Translations under genes and position numbers: made by a program
The notes under the pieces: generated by a model
What the model saw: the letters and a program-made list of their open reading frames with translations, nothing else
Told to the model about the DNA's origin: nothing
Databases searched by the model: none
In this document: positions 8,171-16,757 of the stretch, piece by piece
How positions within the stretch are numbered: the first letter of the stretch is position 1
How the letters are laid out: every line of letters begins with the position of its first letter
Source of the DNA: Chitinophagaceae bacterium DXS
GTDB taxonomy: Bacteria > Bacteroidota > Bacteroidia > Chitinophagales > Chitinophagaceae
DNA length: 64,000 bases
Direction of reading: 5' to 3'
Assembly (NCBI GenBank): GCA_030345135.1
Contig: CP128386.1
Location: 2,629,677-2,693,676 of the forward strand

Positions 8171-9429
8171 ACAGCAACCTTTTCAGGGTTCACTTTTTCC
8201 ATTCTATTTAAAATTGAATCTGCTAATACTTTTTCAGATTGAAACGGAACATTTTCTTCAATAAATGCATGGGCTCTTTTTCCTATGGCTTCCCACTCCT
8301 CCCGAGCATTCCATGCCCGTTCCAAAACCGCGTCAAAATCTTCTTCATTAGCATGACCGATAAACCCATTTATTCCGTCATTTATAACTTCACAATTACC
8401 TCCGGCCTGCGATACGATCGCCGTGCGCCCGCATGCCATAGCTTCAAGTAATACAAGGGGTAATCCTTCATTTCGGGAAGGTAAAACCAATGCATGATAG
8501 TCCTCCCAAAGACGAACAATGTCATCGATATGATCCAGAAACTGAATATTGCTTGCACCAAGAAACTCAGCCATTTCCATCAATCCGTCTTTGTCAATTC
8601 CTGAGCCTATAAAAGAAATTGTCATTGATCGCTCCCGCCACTTTTGCTGTGCCATTACCCTGATCAAAATATCCTGCCCTTTATCCAGCAGATAATAGCG
8701 CCCAATGCATGCAAGCCGAAGTCCCTGCGTGGCATCCGGCATTGGAATTATTTGCCGGGGGACCTTTATTGGACCGTAAAAAACTTCAGATTGCGGAAGA
8801 CATGTTCCGAATTGCTCTTCAGTTAATCGCCTGCAGTGATTTGATACGAAGTAACACCATGAAGCCTTCTCTAGTATATCCCGCAGTGAATTTCTGTTTG
8901 TGTAGTGAGGCCAGCAAAAGTTAACTGCCTTTTGAGCTATTACTATATAGGGTATTTTAAGCTCTCTGCAGCCATCTGCCAATTGGAGACCATCAAAATT
9001 CTGTCCTTGTGATAAGATTACAAATTCTGGCTGCAGCTTTTGAAGCTTTCTTTTCACCAAATAGGAATCATTAACATAAGCGACATCCTTTGGCCTGACT
9101 GTCCTTAAGACGAGTTGGAAAACTCTTTTTAATAACTTAATTGTATTTTTTATTTTAAACAACGCAGAGTACTTCTTAGCGCTTAATGAATTTAGAGATT
9201 CAGGCAACAATTCTTCAAGCGCAACATTATTGTTAGCAAGATTTTTATATTGGATATGCTGCTTATTTAAATTCCGCTTTAATACCGTTACACGATATCC
9301 GGAAGATTGAAAATGTGGAATTGTACGCGCCCATACTTCCTCGCTCCCACCCCAGTCTTCCGGGCAGCTTGTAATTATAGCTATATGGTGGTTCCTTTCA
9401 ATCACTTTTAGTTGTATTAATGCCTTCAT
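8167..9429 (-). CDS. GT4-family glycosyltransferase
   Basis: 420 residues, GT-B fold. The N-terminal domain opens with WGGSE (residues about 26-30), as in many GT4 enzymes. The C-terminal domain has the EX7E motif in SRNEGLPLVLLEAMACG (near 335-345), where the glutamates contact the nucleotide-sugar. It is clearly paralogous to the enzyme at 11929-13092, sharing long blocks such as the DKGQDILIR segment, so the pair arose by duplication. It is coupled to the UbiA gene by a 4-bp overlap. The donor and acceptor are unknown; it is probably cytosolic and membrane-associated. Confidence 0.85.
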   Translation of the reverse strand: MKALIQLKVIERNHHIAIITSCPEDWGGSEEVWARTIPHFQSSGYRVTVLKRNLNKQHIQYKNLANNNVALEELLPESLNSLSAKKYSALFKIKNTIKLLKRVFQLVLRTVRPKDVAYVNDSYLVKRKLQKLQPEFVILSQGQNFDGLQLADGCRELKIPYIVIAQKAVNFCWPHYTNRNSLRDILEKASWCYFVSNHCRRLTEEQFGTCLPQSEVFYGPIKVPRQIIPMPDATQGLRLACIGRYYLLDKGQDILIRVMAQQKWRERSMTISFIGSGIDKDGLMEMAEFLGASNIQFLDHIDDIVRLWEDYHALVLPSRNEGLPLVLLEAMACGRTAIVSQAGGNCEVINDGINGFIGHANEEDFDAVLERAWNAREEWEAIGKRAHAFIEENVPFQSEKVLADSILNRMEKVNPEKVAV

Positions 9430-9785
9430 CGATACACGGTGAACATTTAGGATAAATGCTTTTCATTTGCTGAACGAACTAGCCTGAAATCGAAGCTAAT
9501 GATCCGAAACAGAATGTCTGGTTGCAAAAAATGAAACTATGATGTGCTTCGGCAAAAAGCTGAATTCTCTTTTTGAAAAAAACGCTTAACATAGATGGCA
9601 AATGTAAAATTATAGCACCGCAAATTGCTCATTGATGGTTAGAAAAGGTACGTGTATAATGCATTTCAATATTGACAAAATTATATAAATTCATCTATAA
9701 TGCGAAACAGGAACGAAATTGGTCTGTATCTTTGACCGATTCTTAAAAAGGTAATTACGATAACCGTCGCATATAAATCCGCCTG
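9430..9785. other. Divergent intergenic region of the glycosyltransferase/cyclase cluster
   Basis: 356 bp with no credible gene. It must hold the promoters for the minus-strand GT4-UbiA operon and the plus-strand cyclase-like gene. It is AT-rich and contains a sigma70-like pair (9672-9701) and a TATCTTTG box (9727-9734), both pointing to the cyclase-like gene. I see no repeat array here. Confidence 0.6.
9672..9734 (+). promoter_or_regulatory. Candidate promoters of the cyclase-like gene
   Basis: TTGACA at 9672-9677 and TATAAT at 9696-9701 are exact matches to the classical sigma70 hexamers with an 18-bp spacer, which is unusual in Bacteroidota. Downstream, TATCTTTG (9727-9734) matches the Bacteroidota -7 box TAnnTTTG but lacks a clear -33 partner. 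Either could drive the gene at 9786. Confidence 0.4.
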
Positions 9786-10892
9786 ATGCAAAATATCAAT
9801 AGTTCCCCTGATCATTTTTCTTTAGAGGCAAACGAAATAGTTGATCTAAAAACCGTAGAAGCAGCTATTGATAAAGGATTGGACTTTCTGACTCAGCATC
9901 AATACCCTAATGGTGAATTTTGTTGTTATGTTGCAGCCGATGAGCCAATGCAGGGGTGGTGTTTTCCGGATAGTACTGTTTTTGCAACCATGGTGGTAGC
10001 TTCTTGCCTATTACCCCTTTCGGAATCAGCGATTGCGGAAAGAATGCTGTCCAAAGCAACTGGTTATCTTTACGGCCAAATGCATTTTGGACGCTTATGG
10101 CCTGTTTTTTCAAATTTACATCCGTGGCACAAGATCGTTCCCTATGATGCAGACAGCCTTGCCTACGGTACGGCATTTATGGAGGAGAGAGGAGTTTCAA
10201 TGCCCTCACCCAACAACAAAAAATTATTGTTAGCTAACCGGTCCCGCAACGGGTTATTCTATACATGGTACATTATCCGGTTAGGGCTGCAAACACACAA
10301 AGGACATTGGCGTGTTTCTATTAAGGAATTAAGAAGACCTATTACAAGTTTGCTATTCTGGCACGTCAACGAATGCACTCGAGGTGATATCGATTTAGGA
10401 ATTAATACGAACATTCTCTATTATCTTGGCGACATCCCGGAAACAGCCCCTATAATAGACGCAATCATTAAAACAATAAATGAATGCAATGAACATGATT
10501 GTGACAAATGGTACAGAAACCCATTTACTATTTATTACCTGGTTTCAAGAGCGTACAACCGTGGAGTAAAAAAACTTCAGCCTGTTGTCGCACCGATTAT
10601 TGAAAGAATTCTTAAAACGGCATCCGCAGATGGCCAGCTAGGTAAATCAATTCTTGATACTGCACTTGGCGTTATCTCATTGATCAATTTTGGATATACG
10701 TCGGAAGGACTGCACAAAGCCGTTGATTTCATTATCCAAAATCAGAAAAATCATGGCGACTGGTCACGCTGGTTATTCTATTATGGAGGCCCAAAGTTGC
10801 TCAAGGGCTGGGGATCAGAAGAATTAACAACAGGCTTTTGTATAGAAAGTCTTGCCCGCTATAAAAATGAATTTTGGTGTAATACCAATTGA
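9786..10892 (+). CDS. Terpene cyclase/prenyltransferase-fold (alpha/alpha-toroid) protein
   Basis: 368 residues, largely helical, soluble. Two QW-like motifs (Q-x3-G-x-aromatic) are visible: QYPNGEF near residue 40 and QKNHGDW near residue 320, as in squalene-hopene cyclases and related toroids. PYDADSLAYG carries D121-A-D123-S124, aligning with the DxDD acid motif of class II terpene cyclases; the middle Asp, the proton donor in those enzymes, is kept while the last Asp is Ser. At 368 residues it is shorter than the roughly 500-700 residues of known class II cyclases. It is divergent to GT4-UbiA and convergent with GT2. A role in cyclising the UbiA or lipid product is inference; a non-catalytic toroid is equally possible. 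Confidence 0.6.
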   Translation: MQNINSSPDHFSLEANEIVDLKTVEAAIDKGLDFLTQHQYPNGEFCCYVAADEPMQGWCFPDSTVFATMVVASCLLPLSESAIAERMLSKATGYLYGQMHFGRLWPVFSNLHPWHKIVPYDADSLAYGTAFMEERGVSMPSPNNKKLLLANRSRNGLFYTWYIIRLGLQTHKGHWRVSIKELRRPITSLLFWHVNECTRGDIDLGINTNILYYLGDIPETAPIIDAIIKTINECNEHDCDKWYRNPFTIYYLVSRAYNRGVKKLQPVVAPIIERILKTASADGQLGKSILDTALGVISLINFGYTSEGLHKAVDFIIQNQKNHGDWSRWLFYYGGPKLLKGWGSEELTTGFCIESLARYKNEFWCNTN

Positions 10893-10973
10893 AGCAGAAA
10901 GAACGAAACATTACACCAGGATTCATCGTCACCAAAGCACAAGCACATTGTTGTTCTTAATCGTGTGCTCAGA

Positions 10974-11939
10974 TTATTTACTCATTGAAAATCTCCGGAC
11001 AAATATTTTACCCATGTGAATCATCTTTTGAAATGACAGCAGCATTGTAAAAAATGGGGCTAAAAACATTGCTCTGAGAAAAAATAAAATGCTTTTAAAT
11101 ATTTTAAGATTGTGCCTTATTTGAACATAACTATAGGACGCCCACACTCGAATTTTTGTTTTGGTAAAAGTTTTCTGTTCACTGGATGTAAATTTTTTTC
11201 CCAACCGACTAAACAGATAATCGACATCATGCAACATATCCCGCACCAGATCAGGTGCATATCGTCCATCAAATACGTTGTTACCTGTACGGTTTTTATG
11301 CCAAAGTATTTCTCTTGTAAAAGCGGCCTTGCAAGGCGAACTAAAAATCATGTCAAGGGCCAGGCACCAGTCGTCTGCAATTCTAAGTTCACTATTCCAA
11401 TTGTTCTTTAATGAGGAACGTCTGATCAGAAGCGATGATGAAGGAGATGGGCATCCTGTCAGATACAAGTGACGCAACTCCTCACTATCGAGATACACCC
11501 ATTCTGTTTTGTACTGCTTTAGTGTGCCTCTTAAAACATAACAGATAGAGAAAAAATCAATGCGTTGACCATTTCCTAAGTCTTGTAGCCAATTAGCAAA
11601 CACAAAGTCGAGATCAAATGCCTCTATTTGCTCAACACATTTTAGTAAAAAAGAGTTCTCCCAGGTGTCATCCGAATCCAGAGATGCAATGTAAACGCCC
11701 TTTGCATGCCGTAAGCCATTACTCCTTGCCCAGCCCTGTCCGCCGTGTTCCAGTTCAAGCACGCTGACAGAGGGATATGCTTTCAGCACTTCAAGTGTAT
11801 TGTCTGTAGATCCGTCATCAGCCACAATTATTTCCACATTTTTATATGTTTGATTAATTACGCTTTTTATGGCGTTTTGGATTTTGTCGGCACGATTATA
11901 AGTAGGGATTATAACCGATACTAAAGGCTCAGTTTTCAA
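10974..11939 (-). CDS. GT2-family glycosyltransferase
   Basis: 321 residues, GT-A fold. It begins with VSVIIPTYNRA (about 7-17), followed by the nucleotide-binding ADDGSTDN (about 40-47) and a DSDD metal motif near residue 92, all typical of GT2. The C-terminal region near 270-320 is hydrophobic and basic and may anchor it to the inner membrane. It overlaps the GT4 gene upstream by 11 bp and so belongs to the ABC-GT4-GT2 operon. Donor and acceptor are unknown. Confidence 0.85.
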   Translation of the reverse strand: MKTEPLVSVIIPTYNRADKIQNAIKSVINQTYKNVEIIVADDGSTDNTLEVLKAYPSVSVLELEHGGQGWARSNGLRHAKGVYIASLDSDDTWENSFLLKCVEQIEAFDLDFVFANWLQDLGNGQRIDFFSICYVLRGTLKQYKTEWVYLDSEELRHLYLTGCPSPSSSLLIRRSSLKNNWNSELRIADDWCLALDMIFSSPCKAAFTREILWHKNRTGNNVFDGRYAPDLVRDMLHDVDYLFSRLGKKFTSSEQKTFTKTKIRVWASYSYVQIRHNLKIFKSILFFLRAMFLAPFFTMLLSFQKMIHMGKIFVRRFSMSK

Positions 11940-13092
11940 GGATGATTGATTTTATGGAATTAGCAAAAAATTCTTCCGGAACATAAGAGACAGTTTTAGT
12001 AATAAATGCATTGCCTCTTTTTCCAATATTTATCCATTCATCTTTCAGCTGCCAGGCGCGCTCCATGGCTGCATCGAATGCTATCTCAGAAGGGTCTCCA
12101 ATAAACCCGGTTACTCCATCAGAAATCAGTTCGGCATTACCTCCCACTGATGACACTATAGCCATACGGCCGCAAGCCATCGCTTCTAAAAGTACCAAGG
12201 GAGTACCCTCGCTACGCGATGGAAGCACCAGGCCGTGATAGGACTTCCAGAGTTCTTCAATGTTATCTGTCTGTTCAACGAAGGAGATATTTTTTACACC
12301 AAGCAAGGCGGCCATTTCAATTAAGCCCTCCTTATCGGCCCCTGTACCTATAAAAGAAACAGAGATGGGCCTCTGCTTCCATTTTGGCATTGCTAATATT
12401 CGGATAAGAATATCCTGGCCTTTATCCAATAAGAAGTATCGACCAATGCAGGCAAGCCTGTACCCATTATTATAATCGGGTGCGGGTAATATTTGCCTTG
12501 GCACTTTTATAGGATTAACTATTACATCGGCATTGCTGAATTTTACTCCGAACTGTTGCTCTGTCAATGTTTTGTTGTGAACTGAAACGAAATATGCTTT
12601 AACTGCCCGTTGATAAACGTTACGCATTAAGCCGCGGATTTCATTGGGTGGCCAATAAAAGTCTACAGCTTTCTGCGCAACCAACACATAAGGTATATCC
12701 CTCTTTAGACAGGCATTCGCAAGTTGTAAGCCATCGAAATTAATTCCCTGTGACACAATTACCAGATCCGGTTTTTCCTGTCTGAATAAAGAAGACAAAC
12801 GCAATGCTGCCTCCTGAGGTATTGGTCCTTTCAGTAGTTTTAGCTTGCGAAATACTTTTCGTATAACAGTTTTATATACTGAAAAAGGTGTGGCCAGATT
12901 GAAGAGCCTTACGCCTCTATCAGCCAATTTGATGAACGCTGGATGTGTTTTGTCCAGTTCCCATTTGTAGACACTGATCTTGTATCCCATTTCCAGCCAG
13001 TAAGGTATTGCTCTTGCCCAGAGCTCTTCGCTCCCGCCCCAGTTTTCAGTGCAGGATGTAACAATTGCCAGATGCTTTTTTGACGTTTCCAA
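11929..13092 (-). CDS. GT4-family glycosyltransferase, paralogue of the 8167 enzyme
   Basis: 387 residues with the same layout as the enzyme at 8167-9429: an N-terminal WGGSE motif (about 18-22), DKGQDILIR near 240 and the EX7E motif in SRSEGTPLVLLEAMACG near 310. By eye roughly half of the aligned residues are the same. It lies 17 bp after the ABC transporter gene and overlaps GT2 by 11 bp, so the three genes form one operon. Two such enzymes in one cluster suggest two successive sugar additions to a common acceptor, which is inference. Confidence 0.85.
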   Translation of the reverse strand: METSKKHLAIVTSCTENWGGSEELWARAIPYWLEMGYKISVYKWELDKTHPAFIKLADRGVRLFNLATPFSVYKTVIRKVFRKLKLLKGPIPQEAALRLSSLFRQEKPDLVIVSQGINFDGLQLANACLKRDIPYVLVAQKAVDFYWPPNEIRGLMRNVYQRAVKAYFVSVHNKTLTEQQFGVKFSNADVIVNPIKVPRQILPAPDYNNGYRLACIGRYFLLDKGQDILIRILAMPKWKQRPISVSFIGTGADKEGLIEMAALLGVKNISFVEQTDNIEELWKSYHGLVLPSRSEGTPLVLLEAMACGRMAIVSSVGGNAELISDGVTGFIGDPSEIAFDAAMERAWQLKDEWINIGKRGNAFITKTVSYVPEEFFANSIKSIILEN

Positions 13093-13109
13093 TGCTCTTT
13101 TCTTTTTAA

Positions 13110-14909
13110 TTAAGCATGTTCAATGCTGAACATTTTCGAATACCGACCTTTCCGTTGAATAAGATCTGTGTGGTTTCCGCTTTCAATCACCTTTTGATCT
13201 TCTATAACATAAATGTGGTCCGCCTGCATGATAGTGGAGAGCCGATGACTTATCACAAGAGCCGAACGATCTCCGATTCTTTCTCTTAATGATCTGAAGA
13301 GATCATTTTCAGAGAATGCATCAAGCGCACTGGTTGCCTCATCAAGTATGATTAACCCGGACTCTGCATAGAACGCACGTGCAATTGCGAGTTTTTGCCA
13401 TTCACCAATGCTTAATTCTTTTCCGCCATCAAAAGTGCGTCCAAGAATAGTGTTGTATCCGTTGGAGAATCGCTTTAAAACATCATCTGCACCCGAGAGC
13501 CTGGCTGCATTTTCTATTTCGTCCGGTTCCCGCTCTTTTTGAATATTACCGAACCAGATATTGTCAGAGGCAGAAAAATTATATTTTACATAATCCTGGA
13601 ACACTACACTAACCTGACGCCTGTACCAACTTACATCCAGGTCTCGGATATCTGTTCCATTTATAGTGATGCGTCCATTGAGAGGATCATACAATCTGCA
13701 CAACAATTTTATCAGGGTAGATTTACCGGCACCGTTCATTCCAACCAATGCCACAATCTTGCCCGGCGGTATGATTAATGAAATATTATTCAGCACAAAA
13801 TTCTTCGAGTGAGGATATTTAAACGACAAATTTTCTATTGCTATGTGGGGTGGATTCTGACGGATAGCATTTGTGTTGCCTTCGCCTGCAGCATTCATTA
13901 ACGGCTTTAAGTGCAATAGTTCAAAAATATCTGCTATATAAATATTGTTTTGATAAAACCGTGAAATTGCTCCGATCAGGCCTTGCACAGTACTGAACGA
14001 CTGCGGAAATATCACAAGAAATACAGCGATATCACCAAAACTCGCTTTTCCTTTCAGTGTAGCCATGATGATAACCGCCATCACCGAAAAAAAGGCCAAT
14101 GTTGCAAGAAGAGTTGTAGCAATCTCAACAATCATTTTGCGTTTTTCAAGCTGTATCAGTTCGTTAACAAGTCTGTGCTTGATCTTGCCATATTTTTCTA
14201 AAAGAAAATTACCCAGTGCAAAAGCCCTGATTTCTTTTGCAGCAGCATCGCCGGTCATAAGATGACTGAGATAGGTTGTTTCCCGTTCCAATGCGGCATT
14301 GTCTCTTTGCCACAGATACTGCCTGTCGGAAAACTTTATACGTACAAAAAGAATTGGCAGCACAATCATACACAACAACGGCAACAACAACCAGTTAGTT
14401 GCAATCAACATGTATATCATTGCAACAAGCATAATACTGTTTTTTGCCAAATCGTTTAAGCTTAAAATAATCGCTTTGGGCTTGTTTGCACCTGCTTCCC
14501 GGGCTCTTTTCAAAATGTCGAGGTACGCAGGATCTTCATAGTAACTGAGATCAAGCTTTAACGTATGAGCATGTATCTGTTCGTCTATTTCACAGTCAAT
14601 TCGGGATGCCAGGGAATCACTTACGAAGGCAGATACACTTTTAATACATACATACAATACGCCGATCGATGCAGCAAAGACGAGATAGTAAATGACAGCA
14701 TCCCTATTCAATCTCGCCTGGCCTCCGGCGAATTGATCCATCAACAGCTTTAATGAATACACCGTTCCTGCCCAACATGCATTTTCAATAAGAATAAGAC
14801 ATAACGAGATTATAATTCGCTTCGACGAGATTTTCCAGATGAGTTGTAGCGCTTGTTTTGGATGCACGTTCCGGTACCATTTCTTTAGCTTAGCTCTGAT
14901 ATTACTCAT
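13110..14909 (-). CDS. ABC exporter, fused membrane and ATPase domains
   Basis: 599 residues from the ATG at 14909, which is preceded by a good AAAGGCGG ribosome-binding site; a TTG 30 bp further upstream is also possible. Residues about 30-320 hold six membrane segments of an exporter-type domain. The nucleotide-binding domain has Walker A GMNGAGKSTL, a Q-loop (VFQD), the signature LSIGEWQ (variant of LSGGQ), Walker B LIILDEATSALD and the H-loop SHRLST. No C39 peptidase domain is present, so a processed peptide substrate is less likely than a lipid or glycolipid. It heads the operon with GT4 and GT2, suggesting export or flipping of a glycosylated compound. Confidence 0.85.
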   Translation of the reverse strand: MSNIRAKLKKWYRNVHPKQALQLIWKISSKRIIISLCLILIENACWAGTVYSLKLLMDQFAGGQARLNRDAVIYYLVFAASIGVLYVCIKSVSAFVSDSLASRIDCEIDEQIHAHTLKLDLSYYEDPAYLDILKRAREAGANKPKAIILSLNDLAKNSIMLVAMIYMLIATNWLLLPLLCMIVLPILFVRIKFSDRQYLWQRDNAALERETTYLSHLMTGDAAAKEIRAFALGNFLLEKYGKIKHRLVNELIQLEKRKMIVEIATTLLATLAFFSVMAVIIMATLKGKASFGDIAVFLVIFPQSFSTVQGLIGAISRFYQNNIYIADIFELLHLKPLMNAAGEGNTNAIRQNPPHIAIENLSFKYPHSKNFVLNNISLIIPPGKIVALVGMNGAGKSTLIKLLCRLYDPLNGRITINGTDIRDLDVSWYRRQVSVVFQDYVKYNFSASDNIWFGNIQKEREPDEIENAARLSGADDVLKRFSNGYNTILGRTFDGGKELSIGEWQKLAIARAFYAESGLIILDEATSALDAFSENDLFRSLRERIGDRSALVISHRLSTIMQADHIYVIEDQKVIESGNHTDLIQRKGRYSKMFSIEHA

Positions 14910-15001
14910 TATACCGCCTTTGAAGAATTGAGAAAGCAAAACAGGTCAGACAGAAAATACTGTATAAGGCAGGCAAGCGATGTGCCGGTGTTTATGTACA
15001 T
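14909..15001 (-). CDS. Possible 30-residue leader peptide upstream of the ABC exporter
   Basis: An ATG at 15001 opens a 30-codon frame that ends in TAA sharing its last A with the exporter's ATG (TAATG). Such overlaps allow translational coupling. The peptide has two cysteines and is moderately hydrophobic. It has no clear ribosome-binding site and could be chance; the case rests on the overlap alone. Confidence 0.2.
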   Translation of the reverse strand: MYINTGTSLACLIQYFLSDLFCFLNSSKAV

Positions 15002-15175
15002 TGTTAGCTACAATTGGGGGTACGAAATAGGGCGTGAAAATAAGATTATTTTTCTTAAAAAAATAACTCCCCCTTTAGCAGGTTTTACCGTAACGCATAG
15101 CAGGACGATCTAATAAAATTTACTCAGGCAGACTTAATGCCAAACGACGATAGCAACCTGAATCAATAATGACCC

Positions 15176-15205
15176 ATAAAAAAGGCAGGTTTCTCAACCC
15201 GCCCT
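15176..15205 (-). terminator. Terminator of the isocitrate dehydrogenase gene
   Basis: On the minus strand GGCGGGTT (15203-15196), loop GAGA and AACCTGCC (15191-15184) form an 8-bp stem with one mismatch followed by six T. It lies 20 bp after the icd stop codon. Confidence 0.75.
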
Positions 15206-15224
15206 TCTAAATATTCTAACAAGA

Positions 15225-16457
15225 TTATTTACCTAATTTTTTCTTCAGGTTTTCATCCAGTGCATCAAGGAATTCCTCAGTGTACAGGTAATCTTTCCCG
15301 TGTTCAACTTTGTTTCCGTGGATGCAAACTGCAAGGTCTTTTGTCATTTTGCCGCTTTCAACCGTTTCAACGCAAACAGCTTCCAGAGCATGGCAGAAGT
15401 CGATTAACTCCTGGTTATTATCCAGCTTGCCGCGGAACTCCAATCCACGTGTCCATGCAAAGATAGACGCGATTGGGTTGGTAGAAGTTGGTTTTCCTTT
15501 CTGGTGCTCGCGATAGTGACGTGTAACTGTACCGTGTGCAGCTTCAGCTTCCATTACCTTACCATCAGGAGTAACCAAAGTTGAAGTCATCAGACCAAGG
15601 CTACCGAAACCTTGCGCTACTGTATCGCTCTGTACGTCGCCATCATAGTTTTTACAAGCCCAAACAAAGTTACCGTTCCATTTTAATGCGCTGGCAACCA
15701 TGTCGTCGATCAGGCGATGCTCATAAGTAATACCTGCTGCATCAAATTGAGCTTTAAACTCAGTCTGAAAAATGTTTTCAAAAATATCTTTGAAACGTCC
15801 GTCATATTTTTTCAGGATGGTATTTTTTGTAGAAAGATACAAAGGCCATTTTTTCATCAACGCCTGGTTAAAACAAGCGCGTGCAAAGCCTGTGATACTT
15901 TCATCCGTATTGTACATGGTTAATGCAACACCGTCTCCTTTAAAATTGTAAACTTCGTATTGTTGAACGGTACCGTCTTCGCCTTCAAACTTAACAGTCA
16001 GTTTTCCTTTTCCTTTAGTAAGAAAATCAGTTGCACGATACTGGTCACCAAATGCATGACGACCGATACATATAGGAGCAGTCCAGTTAGGAACCAAACG
16101 TGGTACATTGCTACAAACAATTGGTTCGCGGAATACAGTACCATCCAGGATGTTACGGATTGTACCGTTAGGGCTCTTCCACATTTGTTTTAACTTGAAC
16201 TCTTCAACGCGGGCTTCGTCCGGAGTGATAGTAGCACATTTAATACCTACACCATATTGTTTGATTGCATTGGCTGAATCAACAGTAACCTGATCATCAG
16301 TCGCGTCGCGGTGTTCAATGCCAAGGTCATAGTATTTAATATCAACGTCAATATATGGGAGGATTAATTTCTCTTTAATAAACTTCCAGATGATCCTGGT
16401 CATTTCATCGCCATCCAGTTCTACCACGGGATTAGCCACTTTGATTTTTTCAGCCAT
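15225..16457 (-). CDS. icd: NADP-dependent isocitrate dehydrogenase
   Basis: 410 residues, matching the homodimeric, eukaryotic-like type II enzymes rather than the E. coli type. Visible marks are the [11 protein letters not shown] opening (about 14-24), the substrate-loop region [18 protein letters not shown] (about 94-111) and [12 protein letters not shown] near residue 308. It converts isocitrate to 2-oxoglutarate and CO2 with reduction of NADP+ in the citric acid cycle, in the cytosol. It is monocistronic, with a candidate promoter just upstream and a terminator downstream. Confidence 0.95.
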   Translation of the reverse strand: MAEKIKVANPVVELDGDEMTRIIWKFIKEKLILPYIDVDIKYYDLGIEHRDATDDQVTVDSANAIKQYGVGIKCATITPDEARVEEFKLKQMWKSPNGTIRNILDGTVFREPIVCSNVPRLVPNWTAPICIGRHAFGDQYRATDFLTKGKGKLTVKFEGEDGTVQQYEVYNFKGDGVALTMYNTDESITGFARACFNQALMKKWPLYLSTKNTILKKYDGRFKDIFENIFQTEFKAQFDAAGITYEHRLIDDMVASALKWNGNFVWACKNYDGDVQSDTVAQGFGSLGLMTSTLVTPDGKVMEAEAAHGTVTRHYREHQKGKPTSTNPIASIFAWTRGLEFRGKLDNNQELIDFCHALEAVCVETVESGKMTKDLAVCIHGNKVEHGKDYLYTEEFLDALDENLKKKLGK

Positions 16458-16489
16458 TTTCGAAGATTTTGGTTTTAGTAAAATGGTTA

Positions 16490-16522
16490 CAAATGTAGGG
16501 GTTTGTTCTATAAATATTTCAA
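16490..16522 (-). promoter_or_regulatory. Candidate icd promoter
   Basis: On the minus strand TACATTTG (16497-16490) matches the TAnnTTTG -7 box and a TTG (16522-16520) lies 22 bp upstream, at the wide end of the spacing seen for Bacteroidota promoters. It is 33 bp before the icd ATG. Confidence 0.45.
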
Positions 16523-16757
16523 CCGTTGAAATGTACTGAAAACTCGCTAAAAGCTAATGGTTGTAAGCGAAAAAGAATTATCTTACCCTTTGTATTTTTT
16601 CTTAAAAAGAGAGGTGATTTGTTTAAATGGCTATCATGTACCATCCTGCTTATAAATATCACGCAAGGTACTTTCTGAAAAAAACATGCATATATAACGG
16701 AGAGCGCATTGCCGAATCCCGTAAACATATTCACTGCATAATCAAAAAATCATTCAA

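Noticed and set aside
13110-14909. Bacteriocin-type peptidase-containing exporter
   Set aside because: No C39 peptidase domain precedes the membrane domain and no leader-peptide substrate with a double-glycine site is seen.
16519-16734. 71-codon minus-strand frame between icd and the M2 peptidase gene
   Set aside because: No ribosome-binding site, odd composition, and it overlaps the region expected to hold promoters.
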